Assembly: GCF_000620845.1 (NCBI RefSeq)
Contig: NZ_KK211189.1
Span: forward strand, 132,501-196,500
Direction: 5' to 3'
Length of the DNA stretch: 64,000 bases
From: Exiguobacterium marinum DSM 16307
GTDB taxonomy: Bacteria; Bacillota; Bacilli; Exiguobacteriales; Exiguobacteriaceae
Made by a program: the position numbers and the translations under genes. Shown here piece by piece: positions 8,169 to 15,945 of the stretch. Each line of letters begins with the position of its first letter. Positions within the stretch are counted from its first letter, which is position 1. The notes under the pieces were generated by a model that ran no database searches, was not told the DNA's origin, and saw nothing but the letters and a program-made list of their open reading frames with translations.

Positions 8169-8436
8169 GTCCTTCACACCCTTTCGCGAGTGTAATGTCT
8201 TTCTCCGTGATACCACCTTCGTCATGAGTCGATACGGTCAAAGTTACATCCCGATACTCGATTAAGATGTTTGGGTGATGATCGAGTGACTCAGCCAAAT
8301 CCGCTACTAGATGTACGAATTGGATGGCTTCCGGGAACGTTTCAAGGCGGTAAGTCTTTTGAATCTCCCCATTCACTTCTTGCCAACCGCTTAAGCGTGA
8401 CAGTTCGTCTGTCAATTCACTTTGTGATAATACCAT
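8161..8436 (-). CDS. Pterin-4a-carbinolamine dehydratase
   Basis: Small (91 residue) PCD/DCoH-family enzyme. It dehydrates 4a-hydroxytetrahydrobiopterin, the product of aromatic amino acid hydroxylases, and has the active-site motif SLDHHPNI. The genome encodes such a hydroxylase at 58053-59612, about 50 kb away, so this is probably its recycling partner. ATG 8436 has AAAGGGG nine bases upstream; a GTG six bases earlier is too close. Its 3' end overlaps the HmoB-like gene. Confidence 0.9.
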   Translation of the reverse strand: MVLSQSELTDELSRLSGWQEVNGEIQKTYRLETFPEAIQFVHLVADLAESLDHHPNILIEYRDVTLTVSTHDEGGITEKDITLAKGCEGLV

Positions 8437-8516
8437 CGTCACAATCCCCTTTCCCTATACGGTCTACTTGTCTTATTCTACCCAAACCGAAGAAAAATAA
8501 TCTTCCGCGCATGATG

Positions 8517-8522
8517 TATAAT
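8517..8522 (+). promoter_or_regulatory. Possible -10 element of pncA-pncB
   Basis: Perfect TATAAT in the divergent gap between the pterin dehydratase and pncA, 53 bases before the pncA start. No convincing -35 is seen at 16-18 bases upstream. Confidence 0.35.
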
Positions 8523-8575
8523 GATTTAGAATGAGATGGATAGCCATCATTTTGATTATGAGAGGAGCATCTTCT

Positions 8576-9109
8576 ATGCGCGCATTGATTGTTATTGATT
8601 ATACATTTGATTTTATCGCAGACAGTGGTCGTTTGACTTGCGGGAAACCTGGGCAAGAGATTGAAGAACGGATTGTCACGTTGATTGAAACGTTCTCGAC
8701 AGAGGATTATGTCGTCATCGCAAACGATGTCCATGATGCAGGCGACACGTTCCATCCGGAAACGACGTTGTTCCCACCTCACAATATCCGTGGGACAGAA
8801 GGTCGTGAATTGTACGGAGCTGTGAAAGAAGCATCCAAAACGGCAGACCACTGGATTGATAAGACACGGTATAGCGCGTTTGCTGGAACGGACCTTGACT
8901 TGCGTCTTCGGGAACGCGGCATCACAGAAGTTCATCTTGTCGGTGTCTGTACGGACATCTGCGTGCTCCACACAGCCGTAGATGCCTACAATCTTGGTTA
9001 TCAAATCGTCGTCCACGCCGATGCCGTCCAAAGTTTTAATCCGGTCGGTCACGAATGGGCGCTCGAACATTTCGTCACGACACTCGGTGCGACCGTCGTC
9101 GGAAAGTGA
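8576..9109 (+). CDS. pncA: Nicotinamidase (isochorismatase family)
   Basis: Hydrolyses nicotinamide to nicotinate in NAD salvage. The 177-residue protein has the expected triad: Asp8 (LIVIDYTFDF), Lys96 (DKTRYSAF) and Cys129 (GVCTDICVLH). Metal-site residues D51, H53 and H60 lie in NDVHDAGDTFHP. ATG 8576 has AGAGGAG upstream; the longer frame adds an unrelated hydrophobic tail. It is followed 22 bases later by the nicotinate phosphoribosyltransferase gene, so the two consecutive salvage steps are cotranscribed. Confidence 0.92.
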   Translation: MRALIVIDYTFDFIADSGRLTCGKPGQEIEERIVTLIETFSTEDYVVIANDVHDAGDTFHPETTLFPPHNIRGTEGRELYGAVKEASKTADHWIDKTRYSAFAGTDLDLRLRERGITEVHLVGVCTDICVLHTAVDAYNLGYQIVVHADAVQSFNPVGHEWALEHFVTTLGATVVGK

Positions 9110-9131
9110 CGTAAAACAGAAAGGAAAATAT

Positions 9132-10577
9132 ATGTTACATCGCAATTTAGCACTTCATACGGACCTTTACCTTCCACGTTGGATGTATATCTACTGGAAG
9201 CAAGGTCGTCATAACGAAAAAGTCGTTTTCGACCTTTACTATCGCTCGAATCCATTTAGTGGAGGATATGTTGTTTTTGCTGGACTCGAGAACATCGTCC
9301 ATTATTTAGAGAACGTATCGTTTACCGAAGAAGATATCGCCTACTTGAAAAAACAACTTGGATTTGAAGACGAGTTTGAGGATGTGTTACGAAATTTCAA
9401 GTTCACTGGTTCACTATATAGTGTCCGCGAAGGAGAAATCATCTTCCCCCACGAACAAGTCGTCCGGATTGAGTCGACCATCTTTGAGGCAAAGTTGTTC
9501 CAGACGGCACTCCTCAATATCGCCAACCATGAATCACTTATCGCTACGAAATATGCACGGATTCGCCAAGCTGCACCGAATGAAACACTCCTTGAAGGCG
9601 GCGCACGTCGCGCGCAAGGGGTCGATGCCGCCTATTACGGCACACGTGCCGCTTACATCGCAGGTTTCGATGTGACAAGCCTCGTCTCTGCCGGACGTGA
9701 TTTCGATGTACCGACAGGAGGGACGATGGAACATGCGGACATTCAGTTCCATGATGATGAATTGAGCGCATTCCGTTCATTCGCTGAGATGTACCCAGAC
9801 AACACGAGCCTTCTCATCGACACATACGATACTCTTAAATCCGGTCTTCCGAACGCAATCACGGTCGCGAAAGAACTTGAGGCAAACGGACACCGCCTCA
9901 AGTCTGTACGACTCGACTCCGGAGACCTCGCCTATCTGTCGAAACGTGCCCGGAAAGCATTGAATGAAGCCGGTCTCGACTATGTTAAAATCGTCGTCTC
10001 TGGTGATTTAGATGAGTACGTCATCCAAGACTTACGAATGCAGGGCGCCGAAGCCGATACGTTCCTCGTTGGGACGCGTGGGATCACAGCTTATGAACAG
10101 CCGGCACTTGGTATGGTATATAAACTCGTCGCACGAGAAGATGAGACCGGAGAGTTGAAACCGGTCATCAAAGTATCTTCTTCCAAAGTGAAGACGACGA
10201 CGCCTCATAAAAAAGAATTGTACCGGATCATCGACAAGGAAACGAAAATGTTCAAAGGCGATTACATCGCCCTTTCTGACGAACCGGTTGATTCATACAC
10301 AGAAATCGACTTAATCGATGTCCGTGACCCAGCCTTTAAAATCAAGACACGTAACTTCAACGTCAAACGCTTGTTGCAGCCAGTTTTCCTCGATGGGAAA
10401 CGAGTATATGACCTACCGAGCACGACCGAGATTCGTACTTACCACCATGAGCAGATGAACGGTCTTTGGGAAGAGTATAAACGCCTTCGCCTGCCGGAAG
10501 TTTACTCGGTGACGTTCAGTAAACCACTTTGGGATCTAAAACTTGATATGATTCGCAAAACGCGAGTTCCAAAATAA
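9132..10577 (+). CDS. pncB: Nicotinate phosphoribosyltransferase
   Basis: Converts nicotinate and PRPP to nicotinate mononucleotide. The 481-residue frame contains family segments GARRAQGVDAAYYGTRAAYI, SVRLDSGDLAYLSKRAR and VGTRGITAYEQPALGMVYKL. The start ATG 9132 follows AAAGGAAAATAT; 50 upstream residues in the longest frame overlap pncA and are not real. It forms a two-gene operon with pncA, ended by the hairpin at 10576-10613. Confidence 0.95.
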   Translation: MLHRNLALHTDLYLPRWMYIYWKQGRHNEKVVFDLYYRSNPFSGGYVVFAGLENIVHYLENVSFTEEDIAYLKKQLGFEDEFEDVLRNFKFTGSLYSVREGEIIFPHEQVVRIESTIFEAKLFQTALLNIANHESLIATKYARIRQAAPNETLLEGGARRAQGVDAAYYGTRAAYIAGFDVTSLVSAGRDFDVPTGGTMEHADIQFHDDELSAFRSFAEMYPDNTSLLIDTYDTLKSGLPNAITVAKELEANGHRLKSVRLDSGDLAYLSKRARKALNEAGLDYVKIVVSGDLDEYVIQDLRMQGAEADTFLVGTRGITAYEQPALGMVYKLVAREDETGELKPVIKVSSSKVKTTTPHKKELYRIIDKETKMFKGDYIALSDEPVDSYTEIDLIDVRDPAFKIKTRNFNVKRLLQPVFLDGKRVYDLPSTTEIRTYHHEQMNGLWEEYKRLRLPEVYSVTFSKPLWDLKLDMIRKTRVPK

Positions 10578-10613
10578 AAAAAGGTTGTGGGTGCATTTCC
10601 CACAACCTTTTTT
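10576..10613. terminator. Bidirectional terminator between pncB and a membrane protein gene
   Basis: Perfect 9-base G/C-rich stem (10583-10591 and 10599-10607) flanked by A-run and T-run, so it can terminate on both strands. It overlaps the stop codons of both converging genes. Confidence 0.9.
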
Positions 10614-10914
10614 ATACCATCGTCATCTCACCCGCTTGGCTTTGATCTTCTTTTCTCCGAAAGTAAAGCGCCATCGACAAAGAGAGCAATATCAAGACAA
10701 AATAGACAGTCCGTTGCCAAAACGTAGCTTCGGTGTCCCCTTGGAACAGTGCAATGATATAATCACTCCCACTGACTAAAAACAGTCCGGCAAGCAAAAG
10801 AAAGATTCGATAGCCGGCCCGACTCCGCTCCCCTTTCACTTTGAAGAAAAGGACACCATAGTAGACAATCGCCAGAATCGTCACATAACCGATTACGCCA
10901 ACAACCCAACTCAT
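10612..10914 (-). CDS. Small membrane protein of unknown function
   Basis: 100 residues with three hydrophobic segments (VVGVIGYVTILAIVYYGVLF, IFLLLAGLFLVSG and VYFVLILLSLSMALYF) and a charged C-terminal tail. I do not recognise a family. GAGGGAGG lies just before the ATG. It is read divergently from the ywpF-like gene through the mirror-image promoter at 10959-10995. Confidence 0.65.
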   Translation of the reverse strand: MSWVVGVIGYVTILAIVYYGVLFFKVKGERSRAGYRIFLLLAGLFLVSGSDYIIALFQGDTEATFWQRTVYFVLILLSLSMALYFRRKEDQSQAGEMTMV

Positions 10915-10958
10915 CTTGATGCCTCCCTCACTCTCTATTTTTCTGTTTCTTCCCCGTT

Positions 10959-10995
10959 ATCTTAACATATTCTATTCATCATACTATGTTAAGAT
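10959..10995. promoter_or_regulatory. Mirror-image overlapping divergent promoters
   Basis: A perfect 11-base inverted repeat (10959-10969 and 10985-10995, 15-base spacer). Because of the symmetry each strand reads TTAACA, 17 bases, TATGTT. The plus copy (10962-10990) points to the ywpF-like gene and the minus copy (10964-10992) to the small membrane protein. The same bases could also be a repressor site. Confidence 0.6.
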
Positions 10996-11027
10996 GGTCT
11001 AAAGAAAACGCGGAAAGGAACGATCCT

Positions 11028-11501
11028 ATGAAAACGTTTCGCCTCGTCCAAGTCCGTCTCGTTCAAGACGAATACGGCAATGAACTGAACTTACCAATCG
11101 ATTTGCTCGACGGATTGATCATCTCCAAAGAACACGACTCTGAGTGGCTACTCGAGATGCTCGTACCGACCGAGTCCGCGGTCACGCTCCATCACTACTT
11201 AAACAAACGAATTCTTATCCTCGCCGAGGCAATCATCACGTCCCGGACGAATGCCCCGGCTGCGCTCGCCTTGACGTTCACGAGCGAACGCGCTTTGAAC
11301 GATCATCATACGTTCGTCGCCGAGGGACTTATGTTAATCCCGAAACAGGATGCTACGAAACAAGTGCTTGATTCCTTGATTCAAGATGGGGTTGCCACAT
11401 CGAATTTGAAACCAGCTTTCTTCGAGAAGAAAGTCGAGCTGCAGCAAACGTTCAGCCGTTTCGCCTTTAATCAATTAGTCAAAACTGGGTCATTCGAATA
11501 A
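11028..11501 (+). CDS. YwpF-like protein
   Basis: 157 residues starting MKTFRLVQVRLVQDEYGNEL, followed by PIDLLDGLIISKEHDSEWLL, which is the YwpF family pattern. The biochemical role of the family is not established. ATG 11028 has AAAGGA eight bases upstream; the longer frame includes promoter sequence. It is monocistronic, between the mirror-image promoter and a terminator that overlaps its stop codon. Confidence 0.65.
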   Translation: MKTFRLVQVRLVQDEYGNELNLPIDLLDGLIISKEHDSEWLLEMLVPTESAVTLHHYLNKRILILAEAIITSRTNAPAALALTFTSERALNDHHTFVAEGLMLIPKQDATKQVLDSLIQDGVATSNLKPAFFEKKVELQQTFSRFAFNQLVKTGSFE

Positions 11502-11520
11502 TCGAATGACCTTATTTTTA
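11488..11520 (+). terminator. Terminator of the ywpF-like gene
   Basis: Perfect nine-base stem (11488-11496 and 11503-11511), loop AATAAT containing part of the stop codon, followed by TTATTTTTA. Confidence 0.85.
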
Positions 11521-11545
11521 TTTCCCCACAACCTTGGACCCTTCA

Positions 11546-11577
11546 AACAAAAAAAGACGGAGAAATAACTTCCGTCT
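11546..11577 (-). terminator. Terminator of the DUF456 gene
   Basis: Minus strand seven-base stem AGACGGA/TCCGTCT (11571-11577 with 11555-11561), nine-base loop, then a U-run, directly after the stop codon. Confidence 0.8.
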
Positions 11578-12053
11578 CACACATAGATAAAGAACAAGAT
11601 GACCATCATCGTCATTCCGATCACTTTTAACAACGTGCTGCCGAGAAAGGCGAGAACCGTCCCGACGCCGATACTCCATGCCTCGCGTGTCGTCTTCCCG
11701 AGCGTCAATTCTGCCAAAAATGCGAAGATGAACGGGAAAATAAGGACTCCGACGAGCGGGAATATGAAAGGTCCGGCAATCAAGCCGATCGTCGCGCCCC
11801 ATTTCGCTCGTTCCGAGCCACCTCGTTTGTCCACTGTTGCCCGGGTAACGACATAGTCAACCCCAAACAAAAAGACGAGGAAGACGGATTGCCATACCCA
11901 GAACGTCCAAGTCAGCGGCTCAAATGAGAAACCAAACCCATAAATCATGTAACCGATAAACAAGAATAGGACACTCGGAATGACCGGGTAAATGAGTCCG
12001 GCAAAAGCGACTACAAATGATGCGATAATAAATACCCATAATAAGGTCGTCAT
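11577..12053 (-). CDS. DUF456 family membrane protein
   Basis: 158 residues, almost entirely hydrophobic, with four to five membrane segments. The DUF456 pattern is visible: AGLIYPVIPSVLFLFIGYMI in the first half and the glycine-rich WGATIGLIAGPFIFPLVG later. Function unknown. GAGGAG precedes the ATG. It is ten bases downstream of the histidine phosphatase gene on the same strand and probably cotranscribed. Confidence 0.75.
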   Translation of the reverse strand: MTTLLWVFIIASFVVAFAGLIYPVIPSVLFLFIGYMIYGFGFSFEPLTWTFWVWQSVFLVFLFGVDYVVTRATVDKRGGSERAKWGATIGLIAGPFIFPLVGVLIFPFIFAFLAELTLGKTTREAWSIGVGTVLAFLGSTLLKVIGMTMMVILFFIYV

Positions 12054-12063
12054 GACATTCTCC

Positions 12064-12663
12064 TCATTTCATAATGGCCGGATCGGTGATATGGTCAGCT
12101 ACATTGACTGCCTTCACCTCAAACTGACCATGTTGATGGATGATATAGTTCGAGCAGGCGTTCCGCATCGCATGACGGAACGTGTATGTGTCATCAATCG
12201 CTGAAAGCGCTGCTTTGATTGCATGTGAATGGCAGACGACAATGATGCGCTTGCCTGGATGTGTGTCGACCAAATGCTTCATTCCTTCTAAAACACGGGC
12301 GCGCATCTCACCTTCCGACTCGAGGCCAGGAAGGCGCTCCTGATCATCGGCTTGAACAGCCTCATAAATACCTTTTACCGGCTGTCCCGATGCCGCTCCA
12401 AATTCACGTTCAATAAACCGTTCATCTAAACGAATCGCCCCATGCTCGATACCACATGACGTCGCAATCGCTTCTGCCGTATGAACCGCACGCGATAAGG
12501 GACTAGAGACGATGATGTCCCACTGTTCTTGACTTAAAAAAGCTGCACTCTCTTCGGCCTGTTGACGTCCGAGTGCATTCAAAGGATTATCTTCGCGCCC
12601 TTGAATAATTTCTAAACGATTCCAATCGGTCTGACCGTGCCTGACTAAACATAACTCTGTCAC
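12064..12663 (-). CDS. Histidine phosphatase family protein (phosphoglycerate mutase-like)
   Basis: 199 residues with the phospho-histidine motif LVRHGQTDWN, the second-half VCHSHAIKAAL (second catalytic His) and an acidic residue in the FIEREFGAASGQP loop. This is the cofactor-dependent phosphoglycerate mutase-like superfamily. It is probably a phosphatase rather than a mutase, but the substrate cannot be told. Start GTG 12663 is eight bases after AAGGAG. Confidence 0.85.
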   Translation of the reverse strand: MTELCLVRHGQTDWNRLEIIQGREDNPLNALGRQQAEESAAFLSQEQWDIIVSSPLSRAVHTAEAIATSCGIEHGAIRLDERFIEREFGAASGQPVKGIYEAVQADDQERLPGLESEGEMRARVLEGMKHLVDTHPGKRIIVVCHSHAIKAALSAIDDTYTFRHAMRNACSNYIIHQHGQFEVKAVNVADHITDPAIMK

Positions 12664-12726
12664 TACTTCCACTCCTTATACTTTCAATCATCACTCATCG
12701 TACCATCTTCCCTAAAAATCGCAACG

Positions 12727-13662
12727 TCATACCATGCATTCATCAATAAAACGGTTGATGCGTGCCATAAGTTGCTTTTCGTTGATTGGATTGTCCGATT
12801 GCAGGAAACTTGCAAGTGAGTGCGTTCCATTAGGAAATGAAATGAGTTGGACGTTCGCACCGACATCACTCGCATGTTCGACGAAGTGAAGCGCCTGGCC
12901 AAATGGCACAATCGGATCTTTCTTCCCATGTAACAATAAGATTGGCGGTGCATCAGCGTATAAATGGGAAACGGGTGAACATTTCACCATCAGTTCACGC
13001 CACTCCTCACGGCTTCCTTCATAGAATTTCAAATGAGCCAACCACGTCTGAATGAACTTGAATAATAAAAAGTTTGTTGGTGGATACAAGGCGATAACCC
13101 CTTTGATTTCTGGGAGGTCATCCCCGAGTTCACCTACAAATTGTTTGTGACGATCGAGTGCTGTCGCGAGCAACAAAGCCGCTCCCGCAGAATCGCCCCA
13201 CACGAGTAATTGCTGTGTATCAAGCATCAACAACGATTCATGTTTCTTCAAATAGCAAAGTGCATCTGAAGCATCGGAGATATTATCAGGGAAATACACC
13301 CCATCTTCAAATAAGCGATAATCGATACTGACGACAGCGATTCCTTTCCCTAAAAAGTGATCGAGTAACGGATGAAACAACGTCACCATGCTCCGGTCCC
13401 CTCTGACAAATGCTCCCCCGTGTGCATAGACCGCTACCGGGAATGGACCTTCACCTGGAGGGAGATATAAATCAAATTGGAGCGGACGATCGTTGACAAT
13501 TTTATACGTGTACGTGTGACGCCGGCGTGTTGTCGGTCGAATCGGCAATTCGGGTTCTTGCCATCTGACAAGTGACCCATACTGACTCCACACGCTAGCC
13601 CCGGCTGCAGTCGCGGCAGCAATCGCCGCACCACCTACAAACCAGGCAGTCTCCTTTCTCAT
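12727..13662 (-). CDS. Alpha/beta hydrolase, hormone-sensitive-lipase type, membrane-anchored
   Basis: 311 residues. The N-terminus has one hydrophobic helix (WFVGGAAIAAATAAGASVW) after a short positive start, which suggests a membrane anchor with the catalytic domain outside. The oxyanion motif YAHGGAFVRG, nucleophile GDSAGAA and a late His in FPNGTHSLAS identify an HSL-family esterase. ATG 13662 follows GAGGAG by eight bases. A related protein lies at 57004-58002. The substrate is unknown. Confidence 0.8.
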   Translation of the reverse strand: MRKETAWFVGGAAIAAATAAGASVWSQYGSLVRWQEPELPIRPTTRRRHTYTYKIVNDRPLQFDLYLPPGEGPFPVAVYAHGGAFVRGDRSMVTLFHPLLDHFLGKGIAVVSIDYRLFEDGVYFPDNISDASDALCYLKKHESLLMLDTQQLLVWGDSAGAALLLATALDRHKQFVGELGDDLPEIKGVIALYPPTNFLLFKFIQTWLAHLKFYEGSREEWRELMVKCSPVSHLYADAPPILLLHGKKDPIVPFGQALHFVEHASDVGANVQLISFPNGTHSLASFLQSDNPINEKQLMARINRFIDECMV

Positions 13663-13735
13663 ACAATCCACTCCTCGTCCCTTTTTTTAATCATATTCCC
13701 GTTTTTTTCAAAAATCTATCCATCAGAAGTCGGAC

Positions 13736-13764
13736 TTGACGTGCTTCGAAAGGCACACTATAAT
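13736..13764 (+). promoter_or_regulatory. SigA promoter of the zinc-binding lipoprotein gene
   Basis: TTGACG, 17-base spacer, TATAAT. The predicted transcription start is near 13771, immediately upstream of the Zur-like box. Confidence 0.82.
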
Positions 13765-13782
13765 ATTAATCGCAGTCATAAA

Positions 13783-13797
13783 ACGTAATTGTTACGA
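13783..13797 (+). promoter_or_regulatory. Zur box
   Basis: ACGTAATTGTTACGA in an A/T-rich context matches the Bacillus Zur 7-1-7 consensus TCGTAATNATTACGA at 13 of 14 arm positions apart from one or two changes. It lies just downstream of the predicted transcription start, a position where zinc-loaded Zur would block transcription. Confidence 0.8.
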
Positions 13798-13837
13798 TTT
13801 AATATTCAGATAATTTTTGAAAGGTGGACGATGAAAG

Positions 13838-14866
13838 ATGAAAAAGACATGGCTAGGTGCCGTCGCGGCCGGGACACTTCTACTTGGAGCTTGCGGTAAT
13901 ACCGAAGGAGATAACACAACGGAATCAACGGGCGACAAATTGACGGTGTATGCCTCGACCTTCGCTTTAAAGTCAATAGCTGAAGAAATTGGCGGAGATC
14001 AAGTCAACGTCGAAATGGTCATCCCACCCGGAGCAGACCCGCACACATTTGAACCCACTTCTAAGCAGATGACTCAAATTGCTGAAGCCGATCTCTTTTT
14101 GACGATTGGTCACGATTTAGAGCCTTATGTCGAATCAATGGAGAAGAGTTTAGATGGACAGAACGTCACTTTCGTTAAAACAGCGGAGAACGTGGCGTTG
14201 CTCGATGCAACTGATACCGTTCATGTTCATGAAGAAGATGGTCACACTGAGGATGAGCATGCACATGAAGAAGATGGACACACTGAGGATGAGCATGCAC
14301 ATGAAGAAGATGGACACTCGGAAGACGAGCATGCCCATCACGACCACGGACAATACGACCCTCACGTTTGGCTCGACCCAATGAACGCCGTTACAATGGC
14401 GGAAGCCGTTGAAGCAGCTTTCAGTGAAGAGGCCCCGGACTATAAAGACGAGTTTACGGATCGCTTAAGTGCATTCAAAGAAGAAGCGGACGCCCTAGAT
14501 GGTGAATTGGCAGCAGCGGTCGAAAACGGGACGAAATCAGAACTTCTTGTAACACATGCCGCTTATGGCTATTTAGCTGAACGCTATGGTTTCGAACAAT
14601 TACCAATCGCTGGACTCACACCGTCTGAAGAGCCGTCACAACAAGCTCTTAAACGAATCATCGAAGAGGCTCGCCTTCATGATTTGAACTACATCGCCTT
14701 CGAAAACACGGTCACACCGAAAGTGGCTGAGGTGGTAAAAGAAGAGATTGGCGCAGAGAGCGTAACCATTTATAACTTAGAATCGGTCACAAAAGAACAG
14801 ATGGACAAGAGCTATTTCGACTTGATGCGTGAAAACGTCAAGGCACTTGAGACAGCTTTGAAATAA
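13838..14866 (+). CDS. znuA: Zinc ABC transporter substrate-binding lipoprotein (ZnuA/AdcA type)
   Basis: 342-residue cluster A-I metal-binding protein. The N-terminus is a lipoprotein signal with lipobox LGAC (Cys19), so it is anchored outside the membrane. Metal ligands are suggested by DPHTFEPTSKQM, a His-rich loop at about residues 127-171, QYDPHVWLDPMNA and VTHAAYGYLAERY. The His-rich loop is made of three 12-residue repeats. A Zur-like box upstream supports zinc over manganese. No permease or ATPase gene is adjacent, so it must share a transporter encoded elsewhere. Confidence 0.9.
   Translation: MKKTWLGAVAAGTLLLGACGNTEGDNTTESTGDKLTVYASTFALKSIAEEIGGDQVNVEMVIPPGADPHTFEPTSKQMTQIAEADLFLTIGHDLEPYVESMEKSLDGQNVTFVKTAENVALLDATDTVHVHEEDGHTEDEHAHEEDGHTEDEHAHEEDGHSEDEHAHHDHGQYDPHVWLDPMNAVTMAEAVEAAFSEEAPDYKDEFTDRLSAFKEEADALDGELAAAVENGTKSELLVTHAAYGYLAERYGFEQLPIAGLTPSEEPSQQALKRIIEEARLHDLNYIAFENTVTPKVAEVVKEEIGAESVTIYNLESVTKEQMDKSYFDLMRENVKALETALK
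14231..14338 (+). repeat. Three tandem 36-base repeats inside znuA
   Basis: Units at 14231-14266, 14267-14302 and 14303-14338 each encode EEDGHTEDEHAH or a close variant. Units 1 and 2 differ by one base; unit 3 is more diverged. They form most of the metal-binding His/Asp/Glu loop. Confidence 0.95.
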
Positions 14867-14869
14867 TTA

Positions 14870-14906
14870 AAATCCCGAAACGAGATGGCTCGTTTCGGGA
14901 TTTTTT
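14870..14906. terminator. Bidirectional terminator between znuA and a membrane protein gene
   Basis: Perfect 15-base stem (14870-14884 and 14889-14903), loop ATGG and a T-run. It follows the znuA stop by three bases and reaches the stop of the converging gene. Confidence 0.92.
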
Positions 14907-15352
14907 CATGCTTCTATTCGACGGTCTAACGTCTTCATCGTGACGAGAAGCAGGATCAGGAGCGATACGATGACACTCATCATCCAGAAATCCCCGTCCA
15001 TGAAGAATGATCGCGTCCACTCCCCTGTACTCATTCCCAACCACGCTTGACTGACACCAAATCCAATCAGTGCGATCACACCAAAACGAATCCATGTCAT
15101 CTTCGGAACAAACCGTTTGCTGACGAGATAACTATTCAACACCAATAGACCAATATAAGCGGCGAGTAGAACGTTCCAAGCCGTGTCAAATAGGACAGGC
15201 ACCACCCCGCCCGTCACAGCGTACCCCCATGTCACCAAGAATACAGTGAATGAGATGAGCGTGATGCGATAAAGCGACTTGACTCCCGTTTGATACGCAA
15301 GAAACGGGTTAATCAGAATGCCGATCCAGATGAGTGTGCCAAACACGTCCAT
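14906..15352 (-). CDS. Membrane protein of unknown function
   Basis: 148 residues with about five hydrophobic helices (LIWIGILINPFLAYQTG, ITLISFTVFLVTWGYA, NVLLAAYIGLLVLNSYLV, FGVIALIGFGVSQAW, MMSVIVSLLILLLVTM) and a charged C-terminus. I do not recognise the family. Its neighbours on both sides are also monocistronic. Confidence 0.6.
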   Translation of the reverse strand: MDVFGTLIWIGILINPFLAYQTGVKSLYRITLISFTVFLVTWGYAVTGGVVPVLFDTAWNVLLAAYIGLLVLNSYLVSKRFVPKMTWIRFGVIALIGFGVSQAWLGMSTGEWTRSFFMDGDFWMMSVIVSLLILLLVTMKTLDRRIEA

Positions 15353-15405
15353 GAGCGAATCCCCTTTATACCATTTTTTTACATGGTATCACATCAGGTC
15401 CATCC

Positions 15406-15861
15406 TTACTCATAATAAATTAAGACAAGCTCTTCTCGGGACACGGCCGTCTCACAAAACTGTTGCAACCGGGTCCAGTCTTCCCAAATCGTCTCGAACT
15501 CATCTTTTGCCACGAGCGCCATGTCTTTCACGTCATCTCGTCCGAACGCATGCAACGTGTCTTTGACGATGTGAAGCAATTGAGGAGTCAGTATACCGAC
15601 AACGACCGCCTGCGCTTCATTCACAATCAGCTCCTCGCCAACGAGTGCCATTTCCATATTGTATGTGTCCGCCCCATCGATATACACTTCGATTTGACTG
15701 AGCACGCGTTGAAACGATTCGATATTCGGGAGCGTCAGCGTGTCGTCCCGGTCTCGATATTGCTCATGCATATGAATCAACCAGTCTAAAATCATCTCCG
15801 GTTCTTGATTGAACGATACCCATACTTCTGGGGAAACACGTACATAATGCGTCGTCTCCAT
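15406..15861 (-). CDS. Soluble protein of unknown function
   Basis: 151 residues, acidic, without signal peptide or membrane segment, starting METTHYVRVSPEVWVSFNQE. The opening faintly recalls DUF1877/YfbM proteins, but I cannot confirm the rest. A purine-rich ribosome site (GGGGG) precedes the ATG. Confidence 0.6.
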   Translation of the reverse strand: METTHYVRVSPEVWVSFNQEPEMILDWLIHMHEQYRDRDDTLTLPNIESFQRVLSQIEVYIDGADTYNMEMALVGEELIVNEAQAVVVGILTPQLLHIVKDTLHAFGRDDVKDMALVAKDEFETIWEDWTRLQQFCETAVSREELVLIYYE

Positions 15862-15905
15862 ACATGAACGCCCCCTTTTTATGACATTACCCGTCTTGTA
15901 TATGT

Positions 15906-15938
15906 AAAAAAACCGCCTACATAAATTCGTAGACGGTT
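15906..15938 (-). terminator. Terminator of the alanine/glycine symporter gene
   Basis: Minus strand ten-base stem AACCGTCTAC/GTAGGCGGTT with one wobble (15929-15938 with 15911-15920), followed by a U-run. Confidence 0.85.
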
Positions 15939-15945
15939 TCCTACA

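Noticed and set aside
8417-9145. A 242-codon minus-strand frame over pncA
   Set aside because: Antisense shadow of a well supported gene; no homologous motifs and no ribosome site.
14231-14338. Three 36-base direct repeats, about the size of CRISPR repeats
   Set aside because: They are contiguous without spacers, keep the reading frame and encode the His-rich metal loop of the zinc-binding lipoprotein.
13838-14866. Manganese or generic cluster A-I transporter instead of zinc
   Set aside because: The His-rich loop and a Zur-like box near the promoter favour zinc; no manganese-type regulator site is seen.
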